64,000 nt of DNA from Synergistaceae bacterium UBA1358 (GTDB lineage: Bacteria > Synergistota > Synergistia > Synergistales > Synergistaceae): assembly GCA_002306075.1 (NCBI GenBank), contig DBRW01000035.1, positions 1 through 64,000 on the forward strand, in the 5' to 3' direction. The position numbers were made by a program, and so were the translations under genes. Below are positions 28,735 through 37,737 of the stretch, one piece after another (position 1 is the first letter of the stretch; each line of letters starts with the position of its first letter). The notes beneath the pieces are model-generated. The model had not been told where the DNA came from. It did not search any database and saw only the letters and a list, made by a program, of their open reading frames with translations.

Positions 28735-29424
28735 ATGGAAGAGAACAGACTTAAGCACGTTGGGATAATAATGGACGGAAACCGCCGCTGGGCAAGAGCA
28801 AAGGGGCTTCCGACTATATTAGGGCACAGGGAGGGTGTAAAGGCCGTCGAGAGGACCCTCATAGCGGCAAAAAAACTTGGGATACCCTGCGTCTCGCTTT
28901 ACGCCTTTTCGACCGAGAACTGGAACAGGCCAAAGACCGAAGTGCTGGGCCTTATGGGACTGCTCAAATACTACACGAGACTTAAGCTTGAGGAACTCAG
29001 AAAGGAAAACGTAAGGGTCAGGTTCGCGGGAAACCTCTCCTCCCTTTCCGAGGATATCAGGCAGATACTTTATGATGCGGAAGAGAAGACAAGGAACAAC
29101 GATTCGATGCAGCTAGTGGTGTGTCTCAACTACGGCGGAAGACAGGAGATACTGGACGCCGTGAACAGGATGATCGGAGACGGTGTATCGCAGCCCGTCA
29201 CAGAAGAGCTCTTTCGCAGTTATCTTTACCTGCCGGACATCCCTGACCCGGACCTCCTTATAAGGACCAGCGGAGAGCTGAGGATGAGCAATTTCTGGCT
29301 TTGGCAGGGGAGCTACAGCGAATATTATTTTACTGACAAATTATGGCCTGACTTCGGCGGACAAGATCTTGAAATGGCTGTAGCAGACTTCTACAGGAGG
29401 GAAAGAAGATATGGCAAATCATGA
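28735..29424 (+). CDS. uppS: Isoprenyl (undecaprenyl) diphosphate synthase
   Basis: 229 residues, cis-prenyltransferase family. Catalytic aspartate in IIMDGNRRWA (D14), ILGHREGVKAVE, SLYAFSTENWNR, and the C-terminal PDLLIRTSGELRMSNFW plus YSEYYFTDKLWPDF blocks. It makes the lipid carrier used by wecA and by peptidoglycan synthesis. It overlaps cdsA by 14 nt; the order uppS-cdsA-dxr-rseP-ispG is a widely conserved lipid and isoprenoid cluster. Confidence 0.95.
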   Translation: MEENRLKHVGIIMDGNRRWARAKGLPTILGHREGVKAVERTLIAAKKLGIPCVSLYAFSTENWNRPKTEVLGLMGLLKYYTRLKLEELRKENVRVRFAGNLSSLSEDIRQILYDAEEKTRNNDSMQLVVCLNYGGRQEILDAVNRMIGDGVSQPVTEELFRSYLYLPDIPDPDLLIRTSGELRMSNFWLWQGSYSEYYFTDKLWPDFGGQDLEMAVADFYRRERRYGKS

Positions 29425-30241
29425 TAATTTTCTGTCATCTATACCGGATCTGCCACTGAGGGCTTTCAGCAGCATCTTTATCGTACTTATCATACTGGGC
29501 GGGATAATAATGGGCGGACATGTCTGGAACACTGTGGTATTCGTGATCGCCATGCTCTCGCTATGGGAATTCTACAGGCTTCTTTCCACAAAAAACGACA
29601 TCTCCCCATGGCTGATAATGCTCTCGGGGGCCTTCATACTTGTCGGTGCATCTTCGGACATGAGCCTTACCGCAATATTGTGCTCGATCTCCGCGATAGT
29701 CTTCGTTGCGCTCTTCCTTGAAATAGTGCGCCGTCAGGTCAGCGGAGAGAGCTTTGCTCTCGAAAATATGGGGGCTACGATAGTCGGCATCGCGTATGTC
29801 ATCCTCCCCTGGTCCTTCATGATAATCATCCGTTCCAGGGAGCTGGGATCGCTCTTTTTGATCACCCTCTTCTTCTGCACATGGAGCTGCGACGTGGCGG
29901 CCTACATAGTGGGGAGCCGTCTCGGGAGGAACCTGCTCTGCGAGCGGATAAGCCCGAAAAAGACCTGGGAAGGGTTCTTTGGCGGAGCTGCCGCAAGTCT
30001 GGTGTGCGGAGGATTCCTGGCCCTCATATTCTCATTTCCGCCGCTCCCGCTCATCCTGATGGGGCTCCTTTGCGGCATCGCGGGACAGCTCGGCGATCTC
30101 GGAGAATCCGTTCTGAAGAGGGAAGCGCAGGTCAAGGACACAGGCTCATTGATCCCGGGACACGGCGGACTTCTGGACAGGTTCGACAGCATACTTGTAA
30201 ACGGGACCCTGGCCTTCGTAATATTTGAGCTGATAGGCTAA
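29411..30241 (+). CDS. cdsA: Phosphatidate cytidylyltransferase (CDP-diacylglycerol synthase)
   Basis: 276 residues with about eight membrane helices. The family signature lies near the C-terminus (PGHGGLLDRFDSIL), and the conserved SPKKTWEGFFGG block lies near residue 182. It makes CDP-diacylglycerol for phospholipids. It overlaps uppS and is followed after 5 bp by dxr. Confidence 0.93.
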   Translation: MANHDNFLSSIPDLPLRAFSSIFIVLIILGGIIMGGHVWNTVVFVIAMLSLWEFYRLLSTKNDISPWLIMLSGAFILVGASSDMSLTAILCSISAIVFVALFLEIVRRQVSGESFALENMGATIVGIAYVILPWSFMIIIRSRELGSLFLITLFFCTWSCDVAAYIVGSRLGRNLLCERISPKKTWEGFFGGAAASLVCGGFLALIFSFPPLPLILMGLLCGIAGQLGDLGESVLKREAQVKDTGSLIPGHGGLLDRFDSILVNGTLAFVIFELIG

Positions 30242-30246
30242 AAGCT

Positions 30247-31413
30247 TTGAGTACAAAAAAGATCAGAGTCGCTGTCATAGGTGCGACGGGAAGCGTAGGC
30301 GGGGCAGTTTTAGATATCTGCAGACGCTTCCCGGAGCGGTTTGAAGTAGTCGCTCTGGCTGCAAAAAGCAATGAGGCGAAGCTCACGGAACTTGCCTCGC
30401 TCCACAGAGCCAGGACTCTCTGTCTGACCGAACCGCGCACGGCCTCGTTCAAAGCCGAAGGATACAACTGTCTCACAGGCACAGAGGCGCTTTCTCTTAT
30501 CGCTTCGGATCCCGACATAGACCACATAGTATTCGCATCGTCCGGAGTGGCCGCGATAAAGGCCCTTCAGACCGCCCTCAGGGAGGACAAGGATGTTTCG
30601 CTGGCAAACAAGGAGAGCATCGTCGTCGCAGGTCCGTGGGTAATGCCGCTCGTGAAGCGGACCGACCAGCTGAGACCGGTGGACAGCGAACACAGCGCCA
30701 TATGGCAGTGCATCAGGGAAGAGAACAAGGCCGAGATACAAAAGATATGGCTTACCGCATCCGGAGGCCCTTTCAGGAACTACACCCGAGAGATGCTTGA
30801 AAAAGTAACGCCCGAAGAGGCCCTCGCGCATCCTGTATGGAAAATGGGCCCGAAGATCACGGTCGACAGCGCTACTCTTATGAACAAAGGCATAGAGTGC
30901 ATCGAGGCCATGCAGCTTTTCGACCTTCCTGCAGAAAAGGTCAGCGCGCTCGTACATCCCGGATCACAGGTACACGGAGTGGTCCTCTTTTACGACGGGA
31001 CCATGAAGCTGCTTGCTTCGTCCCCGGATATGCGGCTGCCGGCGGCGGCGGCGCTCGCCTGGCCCGACAGAGTCGATCTGGTCGGTTCCGGTCTTGACTT
31101 CTCAGATCCCGCAAAGTGGGATCTTTCCTTTAGGGAAATTGACGGTTCCCTTTTTCCGTGTTTTGGTATAGCCTGCAAGGCAGGAGAGATGGGAGGAGCA
31201 TATCCCTCCCTGCTCGTCGGAGCCGATGAAGCCGCGGTCAGGGCGTTCATCGACGGGATGATCCCGTTCACCGCGATCCCGCTAATAATCGAGGAGACTC
31301 TCTCCGGATATTCGTCTGTACCTCCCGCATCGCTGGATGAGGCTGTAAGCATGGTCGGCGAAGGGGAGGCCGCGGCGTGGAGGCTGTGCAAAAACTGGAG
31401 GTATAGAAATTGA
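30247..31413 (+). CDS. dxr: 1-deoxy-D-xylulose-5-phosphate reductoisomerase
   Basis: 388 residues, start TTG 30247. NADPH-binding GATGSVGGAVLD at the N-terminus, SLANKESIVVAG near residue 117, metal-binding DSEHSAIWQC near 145, TASGGPFR and HPVWKMGPKITVDSATLMNKG. It is the second step of the MEP isoprenoid pathway; dxs and ispG, other steps of the same pathway, are also in this window. The stop overlaps the start of rseP (TTGA). Confidence 0.95.
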   Translation: MSTKKIRVAVIGATGSVGGAVLDICRRFPERFEVVALAAKSNEAKLTELASLHRARTLCLTEPRTASFKAEGYNCLTGTEALSLIASDPDIDHIVFASSGVAAIKALQTALREDKDVSLANKESIVVAGPWVMPLVKRTDQLRPVDSEHSAIWQCIREENKAEIQKIWLTASGGPFRNYTREMLEKVTPEEALAHPVWKMGPKITVDSATLMNKGIECIEAMQLFDLPAEKVSALVHPGSQVHGVVLFYDGTMKLLASSPDMRLPAAAALAWPDRVDLVGSGLDFSDPAKWDLSFREIDGSLFPCFGIACKAGEMGGAYPSLLVGADEAAVRAFIDGMIPFTAIPLIIEETLSGYSSVPPASLDEAVSMVGEGEAAAWRLCKNWRYRN

Positions 31414-32456
31414 TAAGTCTCGTTTCTTTTCTTATAGTGATCTCAATATGTGTAATTTCCCATGAAGGCGGACATTACCTCTCGGCCCGCTGGAGGAATG
31501 TCCTTATACATGAATTCTCGTTTGGCATGGGACCGTCTCTCTGGAGCAGGCAAAAGGGCGAGACCCTCTGGTCGGTCAGGGCTTTTCCGGTAGGCGGGTT
31601 CGTCAAGCTCGAGGGGGAGGACTCCTCCAAAGAGGAGCCCATATCGGAGGGATACGATCATTCGCGCTCGCTCGCATCCAAAAAACCATGGGAGAGGCTG
31701 GTCGTCCTCGCCTCCGGGGCGGGCGTCAACCTGATCCTGGCATGGCTCCTGACCGCGGCGCTGCTGACTGGATACGGTGTCATAGATCTTGAAAAGCCGC
31801 TGGTCGGGAACGTCATGGAGGGAACACCGGCCTACAGCGCAGGCATCAGACCCGGTGACATCATCAGATCGATAAATGGCAAAGATCTCAGTAAATGGTC
31901 CGACATAAGGGAGACGATCCAGGACAAGGATGCAAAGAGCGACCGCTTTCGCGTCACCGTCGGGAGGGGAGGGGAGACCTTCGATATGGATATCGACATC
32001 CCCGTCGACCCGGCTCACGGAGGACGCCTCCTGGGCGTCCAGCCCGGACGGGTGACCTTTCCCATCCACACCGCGCTTCAGAAAAGCCTCGGTTATTCAT
32101 GGAAGATGGGAACAGATATACTCAGAGGACTTTGGATGGTCCTCACAAGGAAAGTACAGTCCGATGTAGTAGGCCCCGTAGGGATCGCGGTGATGGCCGG
32201 TGATGCCTTCAAGCAGGGGTTATGGTCGTTTATCGCATTCCTCGGAGTGATAAACCTCCACCTGGGACTGCTGAACCTTCTGCCGTTCCCCGCCCTCGAC
32301 GGGGGAAGGATCATATTTATACTGGCAGAGATGGCGACAGGAAGGAAGGTCCCCGAAAAGTGGGAGGCCATGATCCACTACGGCGGATTCATGATCCTCA
32401 TCTCCCTCATCATACTCGTCACCGGAAAAGACATAATAAGGCTCTTTGTAAGATAG
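31410..32456 (+). CDS. rseP: Site-2 intramembrane zinc metalloprotease (RseP family)
   Basis: 348 residues. The zinc motif HEGGH lies in TM1 (ISHEGGHYLSARW, near residue 19) and the third ligand in the LDG motif NLLPFPALDGGRII near residue 292. One PDZ domain (about 125-205, PAYSAGIRPGDIIRSI). Start TTG 31410 overlaps the dxr stop by 4 nt, with GGAGGT at 31397-31402. It cleaves membrane-anchored regulators or signal peptides; no anti-sigma factor is nearby. Confidence 0.93.
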   Translation: MISLVSFLIVISICVISHEGGHYLSARWRNVLIHEFSFGMGPSLWSRQKGETLWSVRAFPVGGFVKLEGEDSSKEEPISEGYDHSRSLASKKPWERLVVLASGAGVNLILAWLLTAALLTGYGVIDLEKPLVGNVMEGTPAYSAGIRPGDIIRSINGKDLSKWSDIRETIQDKDAKSDRFRVTVGRGGETFDMDIDIPVDPAHGGRLLGVQPGRVTFPIHTALQKSLGYSWKMGTDILRGLWMVLTRKVQSDVVGPVGIAVMAGDAFKQGLWSFIAFLGVINLHLGLLNLLPFPALDGGRIIFILAEMATGRKVPEKWEAMIHYGGFMILISLIILVTGKDIIRLFVR

Positions 32457-32471
32457 AGAGGCAGGAGACCT

Positions 32472-33518
32472 ATGGGAAGCAGCAAAACAGTCGTGATAAA
32501 AGGACTTTCGATAGGCGGCGGTTCGCCCGTACGCGTCGAGAGCATGATCAAGACTCCGCTTTCCGACATATACGGCTGTGCCGAAGAATGCACGGCGCTT
32601 GCAGCTGAAGGATGCGAGCTCATAAGGGTATCACTGCCGGATCTCTCCCTCGCACCGAACATGAAGGTCCTCAATGAAAGATCGCCTGTGCCGCTGATGG
32701 CAGACATCCACTTCAACCACAGGCTTGCCCTTGCCGCCCTCGGATCGGGCTGCGCCTCCATCCGTATAAACCCTGGAAACATGAGCGACAAGAAAGGGAC
32801 CGAAGAGGTCATCCGCCTTGCACGTGATATGAAGGCCGTGATCAGGATAGGAGCAAACGGAGGCTCCCTCAGCAGGGCACAGATGCAAAAATCAGGCGGA
32901 GACAGGGCCGCCGCCCTCGCATGCGCAGTTGAAGAACAGCTCAGGATCCTACTCGACAACTCTTTTGAAGATATCATCATCTCCGCAAAATCAAGCTCGG
33001 TAACGGAAACGGTACGGGCAAATTCCATCCTTTCACAGAAATTCCCTTTCCCGCTGCACATCGGCATCACAGAGGCCGGGAGCGGGATCCCCGGGGCGGT
33101 AAAAGGTGCGGCCGGGATATCCCTGATGCTTGCCCAGGGGATCGGAGACACCATCCGTGTAAGTCTCACAGGTCCCTCCACAGACGAGGTCAGAGTGGGC
33201 TACAGCATACTCCGCGCGCTGGAGATCAGGCATAAAGGCTGCAGCATCATCAGCTGTCCCACCTGCGGTCGCAGAAGGATCGACGTAGTGCGGCTCGTGG
33301 AAGAGGTCACCTCGCTCCTTCCCAAAGAGATAAAGGACGGAACTGTGATAGCCGTCATGGGCTGCGAGGTCAACGGCCCGAGAGAGGCCGCGGGAGCCGA
33401 CCTCGGCATCGCAGGGACTCCCGACGGATTCGTGCTTTTCAGAAAAGGTGTCCCTGTCTGCAACGATACCGCCGAAAACCTCAGGAAGCGCCTCATCGAA
33501 GAGATCGGACGCCTCTGA
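32472..33518 (+). CDS. ispG: 4-hydroxy-3-methylbut-2-en-1-yl diphosphate synthase (IspG/GcpE)
   Basis: 348 residues, the compact bacterial form. N-terminal VRVESMIKTPLSD, then GCELIRVSLPD and MADIHFNHRLA of the TIM barrel. The C-terminal [4Fe-4S] ligands are the two cysteines of SCPTCGRR (near 260) and the one in GCEVNGPREA (near 298). It performs the penultimate MEP step, and is oxygen-sensitive in keeping with an anaerobe. A 7-bp inverted repeat (33525-33546) follows without a T-run. Confidence 0.95.
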   Translation: MGSSKTVVIKGLSIGGGSPVRVESMIKTPLSDIYGCAEECTALAAEGCELIRVSLPDLSLAPNMKVLNERSPVPLMADIHFNHRLALAALGSGCASIRINPGNMSDKKGTEEVIRLARDMKAVIRIGANGGSLSRAQMQKSGGDRAAALACAVEEQLRILLDNSFEDIIISAKSSSVTETVRANSILSQKFPFPLHIGITEAGSGIPGAVKGAAGISLMLAQGIGDTIRVSLTGPSTDEVRVGYSILRALEIRHKGCSIISCPTCGRRRIDVVRLVEEVTSLLPKEIKDGTVIAVMGCEVNGPREAAGADLGIAGTPDGFVLFRKGVPVCNDTAENLRKRLIEEIGRL

Positions 33519-33594
33519 TATCTAATCGATCATAAATTGGATCGATGTCACTATAAATTTGAACTTGTCACCCCTTTAAGTTGATTTTTATTTG

Positions 33595-33631
33595 TGATAT
33601 AATTTTCTGGCAGTGAATAGCTTATTTACTG
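33595..33631 (+). promoter_or_regulatory. arcA promoter (extended -10) with an overlapping palindrome
   Basis: TGA then TATAAT (33598-33603) form an extended -10; no good -35 is seen. Just downstream, at the expected transcription start, CAGTGAATA (33611-33619) and TATTTACTG (33623-33631) form a 9-bp imperfect palindrome with one mismatch. It resembles an ARG box (TGAAT and ATTCA-like halves), though the half-sites are 5 rather than 4 bp apart. Confidence 0.45.
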
Positions 33632-33739
33632 ACACTCATATTTAGCACCATATTTTTACCCTATACCCGTTTGGAGCCATGTTTTTTTAACCTAAGGGAC
33701 ATTGTTTCGTTCAATAAAAATTTATCGGGGGGTGTAATA

Positions 33740-34978
33740 ATGTGCCAAGATCAACCATTCTGTGTTTTTTCTGAAACCGGACCGCTTAAACAGGTAATGC
33801 TGCACAGACCCGGAAATGAACTCAACAGGCTTACCATCAGCAATATGAGCGACCTGCTCTTCGATGACCTGATATGGCTCGAGCAGGCCCAGAGGGAACA
33901 CGATGAATTCGCCGACATTCTCCGACGAGAGGGATGCGAGGTACTATATTTCAGCGAATGCCTGGCGGATGTCCTCGAAGACAAGGAAGTAAGGAAATCA
34001 TTGATCGACTCGGTTTTTATGCTCGAATGTCTGGACAGGCACCTCTCAGAAGGGCTGTCAGAGATGTTTTTGGATCTTCCCTCCGCGGAACTCGCATCCC
34101 ACCTCATCAGCGGCTACAGCAAAGAAGAGGCATCAAAATTATTCAAATCATCCCTGAGTCTTATCTCCAAAGTTGAAAACGGAGGGGATTTCGTCATCCA
34201 CCCGATCCCCAACCTCTATTTCCAGAGAGACCCCGCTATCACCGTCGGATGCGGCATCATCATCGGACAGATGACGTATGAGGTCAGAAGGAGAGAGCCG
34301 CTCTACTGGAAATACATAACAAACTACCATCCCAGATTCAAGGGGGTCAATATCATTTTCGGAGATGCCCCCGATGAGGTATGGCCGCACAAGGTAGAGG
34401 GAGGAGACCTTCTTGTCCTTTCTGATCATGCAATGGCAATAGGCGTCAGCCAAAGAACTGCCCCGACGACCGTTCAGAGGATCGGGAAAAAACTCGCGCT
34501 GAATACACCGATCAGAAAGATATTTGCCTTCGAGATACCGAGAGAGCGTTACTGCATGCATCTCGACACTGTCTTCACCATGGTCGACAAGGACGCCTTC
34601 ACTATATTCCCGACCGTGATCAAGGTGCTGAAGGTGTGGGAGATGGACTACGACGACAACGGGACGCTCCTCTCCATCAAACGGTGTCACCATTGGAAAG
34701 AGGCCATAGCGCAGGAACTTGGCTTCGACACGATCAGAGTCATTGAAATGAGGGGCAAAGATCAGGCCGAGACAGACAGGGAGCAATGGCACGACGGCTG
34801 CAATACGCTGGCGGTCGCCCCCGGCAAGGTAGTCACTTATAATAGGAACCTCATGTCCAACAGGCTGCTCAGGGAGAACGGCATCGAGGTCCTGGAACTT
34901 AACGGTCCTGAACTCGGCAGGGGAAGGGGAGGCCCAAGATGCATGACGATGCCCCTCAACAGAGGTCCCGTAAAATAG
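33740..34978 (+). CDS. arcA: Arginine deiminase
   Basis: 412 residues from ATG 33740, which has GGGGGGTG at 33727-33734; the frame is open back to 33671 but that part is leader. Family blocks: GPLKQVMLHRPG near the start, NLYFQRDPA with the substrate arginine and aspartate, MHLDTVFTMVD, and the C-terminal catalytic cysteine in GGPRCMTMPLNRG. It converts arginine to citrulline plus ammonia in the cytoplasm. The next gene is ornithine carbamoyltransferase, as in catabolic arc operons. Confidence 0.95.
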   Translation: MCQDQPFCVFSETGPLKQVMLHRPGNELNRLTISNMSDLLFDDLIWLEQAQREHDEFADILRREGCEVLYFSECLADVLEDKEVRKSLIDSVFMLECLDRHLSEGLSEMFLDLPSAELASHLISGYSKEEASKLFKSSLSLISKVENGGDFVIHPIPNLYFQRDPAITVGCGIIIGQMTYEVRRREPLYWKYITNYHPRFKGVNIIFGDAPDEVWPHKVEGGDLLVLSDHAMAIGVSQRTAPTTVQRIGKKLALNTPIRKIFAFEIPRERYCMHLDTVFTMVDKDAFTIFPTVIKVLKVWEMDYDDNGTLLSIKRCHHWKEAIAQELGFDTIRVIEMRGKDQAETDREQWHDGCNTLAVAPGKVVTYNRNLMSNRLLRENGIEVLELNGPELGRGRGGPRCMTMPLNRGPVK

Positions 34979-35049
34979 CTGATTTTTTTGTAGGTAAACA
35001 GAGTTATATTTTCCGCTGATATTAAACAAAAATTCAAGGAGGAGTTTTT

Positions 35050-36003
35050 ATGGCCGTCAATCTTCGCAACAGACATCTGCTCTCACTCAAGCACCACACC
35101 CCGCAGGAGATAGAGTACCTTCTCGATCTCTCAGCGGATCTGAAAAATAAAAAGCGCGCAGGTATCAGGGGCAATCTGCTCGCCGGCAAGAACATCGCGC
35201 TGATATTTGAAAAACCGTCGACCCGTACACGCTGCGCCTTCACCGTCGCGGCCATAGACGAGGGAGGGCATCCCGAATACCTGGGCAAGAACGACATCCA
35301 GCTCGGACACAAGGAAGACGTTGCCGATACAGCCAGGGTGCTCGGCCGCATGTTCGACGGCATCGAATTCCGCGGATTCAGCCAGAAGGTCGTTGAGGAC
35401 CTTGCCAAATACGCGGGCATCCCGGTATGGAACGGCCTCACCGATGACTACCATCCCACACAGGTACTTGCAGACTTCCTCACTGTCCGCGAAAACTTCG
35501 GACGCCTGAAGGGGATCAGATTCGTATACGTCGGCGACGGCCGCAACAATGTAGCCAATTCCCTTATGATCGGCGCCGCAAAAATGGGGATGCACTTTGT
35601 GATAGGCGCCCCCAAGTCGCTCTTCCCGGATCCGGCGCTTGTCGAAGAGTGCAAAAAGATGGCAGCGGACTGCGAATCTGGAGCAACGATCGAGATCACA
35701 GACGATCCCAAGGCAGCTGTAAAAGGCGCAGACGTCATCTACACCGACGTATGGGCATCGATGGGCGAGGAAGCGAAGCTCGCGGAGAGAAAGGCTATCC
35801 TCCAGCCCTATCAGGTCAACATGGACCTGATCAAGGCCACCGGCAACGATGACGTGATCTTCCTGCACTGCCTCCCCGCGGTAAAGGGCTACGAAGTCAC
35901 CGAGGAAGTTTTCGAATCACGCCACGGCAGACAGTTCGATGAAGCAGAGAACCGCATGCACACCATCAAGGCAGTAATGGTGTCCAGCATAGGCAATCTG
36001 TAG
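35050..36003 (+). CDS. arcB: Ornithine carbamoyltransferase (probably catabolic)
   Basis: 317 residues. Carbamoyl-phosphate loop [11 protein letters not shown] near residue 55, the [17 protein letters not shown] block near 140, ornithine-binding DVWASMGEE near 235, and HCLPA near 275. It begins with AAGGAGGAG. Position directly after arcA suggests it runs in the catabolic direction, splitting citrulline into ornithine and carbamoyl phosphate; sequence alone cannot separate ArcB from ArgF. The carbamate kinase arcC that would yield ATP is absent here. Confidence 0.93.
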   Translation: MAVNLRNRHLLSLKHHTPQEIEYLLDLSADLKNKKRAGIRGNLLAGKNIALIFEKPSTRTRCAFTVAAIDEGGHPEYLGKNDIQLGHKEDVADTARVLGRMFDGIEFRGFSQKVVEDLAKYAGIPVWNGLTDDYHPTQVLADFLTVRENFGRLKGIRFVYVGDGRNNVANSLMIGAAKMGMHFVIGAPKSLFPDPALVEECKKMAADCESGATIEITDDPKAAVKGADVIYTDVWASMGEEAKLAERKAILQPYQVNMDLIKATGNDDVIFLHCLPAVKGYEVTEEVFESRHGRQFDEAENRMHTIKAVMVSSIGNL

Positions 36004-36028
36004 TAACTTCAGAAATTCGGAATATCAG

Positions 36029-36067
36029 GCGGAGATCCGGTCCTTCTCGGATCTCCGCTTATTTCTG
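36029..36067 (+). terminator. Rho-independent terminator of the arcAB unit
   Basis: Perfect 11-bp arms GCGGAGATCCG (36029-36039) and CGGATCTCCGC (36048-36058), 8-nt loop, then TTATTTCT. The T-run is interrupted, so termination may be partial. Confidence 0.8.
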
Positions 36068-36086
36068 TCCGTATTGCATTTACACC

Positions 36087-36115
36087 TTGATGCATACTTT
36101 ATGTTAGAATATAAC
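36087..36115 (+). promoter_or_regulatory. Candidate nadE promoter
   Basis: TTGATG (36087-36092) and TATAAC (36110-36115) with a 17-bp spacer, about 45 bp upstream of nadE and just after the arc terminator. Confidence 0.5.
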
Positions 36116-36159
36116 GCGTCATAACAGACATCCCAAATAACAAAGCGAGGGGTTGCCGC

Positions 36160-36909
36160 ATGTCTGTCTACAGAGATACGACAAAAATCACAGAATATCT
36201 TGTCGGGTGGATCAAAGAGCATTTTGGTGCAACAGGAGCGAAAGGTGCCGTGCTGGGCATCAGCGGAGGTATAGACTCCGCAGTGCTGACCGGGCTCTTA
36301 TGCCGTTCGATAGGCAAGGATAATGTACTGGGAGTCATTATGCCGTGCCACAGCCAGCCTGTTGACGAAGAATACGCTCTTCAGCTCGCAGCGGCATTCG
36401 GCATCAGGACATATAAGGTAGACCTGTCGCCTGCCTACGACACGCTGGTCTCTTCCATTTCGGCCAACGGGATCGAACTTTGCGCACTCCCCGCAGCAAA
36501 CATCAAGCCGAGGCTGAGGATGACCTCGCTCTATGCGATAGCGCAGCAGCACGGTTATCTGGTATGCGGAGGCGGGAACAGGGACGAGATAATGTACGGA
36601 TATTTCACCAAGTACGGCGACTCAGGGGTAGATCTTCTGCCTATGGCAGATCTCCTGAAAGGGGAGGTAAGGGCGCTTGCCCTGCACCTGGGGGTCCCGC
36701 CGGACATAATCAAGAGGCCACCGACCGCAGGACTTTGGGAGGGGCAGACTGACGAATGCGAGATGGGCATCACGTACGAACAGCTGGACAATTACCTGGC
36801 AACGGGAGTTGCCGAGGATAACGTAAGAGAAAAAATAGAATGCGCAATGGCAAGGTCGGAACACAAGAGGAAATTCCCGCCAATGGCCAGTATACCGAAG
36901 GATATATGA
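36160..36909 (+). CDS. nadE: NH3-dependent NAD+ synthetase
   Basis: 249 residues, the short ammonia-using form with no glutaminase domain. ATP-pyrophosphatase loop LGISGGIDSAVLTGL near residue 30; GGGNRDEIMYGYFTKYGDSGVD near 140 lines the deamido-NAD site, and the RPPTAGLWEGQTDE block is near 187. It amidates deamido-NAD in the last step of NAD synthesis. NadK, which phosphorylates NAD, is encoded at the far end of the window. Confidence 0.94.
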   Translation: MSVYRDTTKITEYLVGWIKEHFGATGAKGAVLGISGGIDSAVLTGLLCRSIGKDNVLGVIMPCHSQPVDEEYALQLAAAFGIRTYKVDLSPAYDTLVSSISANGIELCALPAANIKPRLRMTSLYAIAQQHGYLVCGGGNRDEIMYGYFTKYGDSGVDLLPMADLLKGEVRALALHLGVPPDIIKRPPTAGLWEGQTDECEMGITYEQLDNYLATGVAEDNVREKIECAMARSEHKRKFPPMASIPKDI

Positions 36910-36965
36910 AATACCGCCCCTTTCCGGCCGAGGGAGCTTAATAAGTCGATCATGAGGTGAGTCTT

Positions 36966-37718
36966 TTGTCAGGACATTCAAAATGGGCAAACATAAAGCA
37001 TCGTAAAGCAGCACAGGATTCAAAGAAGGGCGTGGCCTTCCAGAAGCTGGTCAAGAACGTTATCGCGGCGGCAAAAGCCGGAGGCGGCGACCCCAACTCG
37101 AACTTCAGGCTTAAAGTCGCCATAGAGAGAGCAAGGGCGGGCAACGTGCCCGTCGACAACATCGAAAGAGGGATCAAAAGGGCCACGGGAGAACTTGACG
37201 GAGTCATATACGAAGAGATCCTCTACGAGGGATACGGACCAAACGGAGTCGCGATCATGGTCCAGGCCCTGACGGACAACAGAAACAGGACAGCCCCCGA
37301 AATGCGCTCCCTCTTTACCAAGACGGGCGGCTCGATCGGCGAAGTCGGATGCGTAGCTTGGAACTTCGAGAGAAAAGGGATCATCGGCATAACGGGCAGC
37401 GGGATCGATGAAGACGAGATAATGATGGCGGCTATCGAAGCCGGAGCCGATGACGTGACCTCCGAAGACGACGGATATGAGATCACATGTGATCCCTCTG
37501 TCCTCTCGGATGTTGCCGAGGCGCTCAAGAACGCGGGGTACAACGTAGAATCGATAGAAGTCGAGATGGTCCCGAAGAACACCGTCTCCATCACCAACAA
37601 GGCCGATGCGGCAAAACTGCTCTCGATGGTGGAGCGTTTCGAGGAACACGACGACGTTCAGGCGGTCTACGCCAACTTCGACATCCCGGACGAGATCCTT
37701 GCAGAGATCGACGGCTGA
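36966..37718 (+). CDS. yebC: YebC/PmpR family protein
   Basis: 250 residues from TTG 36966 (SGHSKWANIKHRK is the universal N-terminus), with TGAGGTGA at 36953-36960; the GTG at 36957 would sit inside that site. Three-domain YebC fold, conserved throughout. Family members have been described as DNA-binding regulators and, more recently, as helpers of translation through proline-rich stretches. It stands immediately before ruvC, a conserved placement. Confidence 0.93.
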   Translation: MSGHSKWANIKHRKAAQDSKKGVAFQKLVKNVIAAAKAGGGDPNSNFRLKVAIERARAGNVPVDNIERGIKRATGELDGVIYEEILYEGYGPNGVAIMVQALTDNRNRTAPEMRSLFTKTGGSIGEVGCVAWNFERKGIIGITGSGIDEDEIMMAAIEAGADDVTSEDDGYEITCDPSVLSDVAEALKNAGYNVESIEVEMVPKNTVSITNKADAAKLLSMVERFEEHDDVQAVYANFDIPDEILAEIDG

Positions 37719-37737
37719 AAACAGAGAACATAAAGGT

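Noticed and set aside
33525..33546. Inverted repeat after ispG as an intrinsic terminator
   Set aside because: Seven AT-rich pairs and no T-run; too weak to call.
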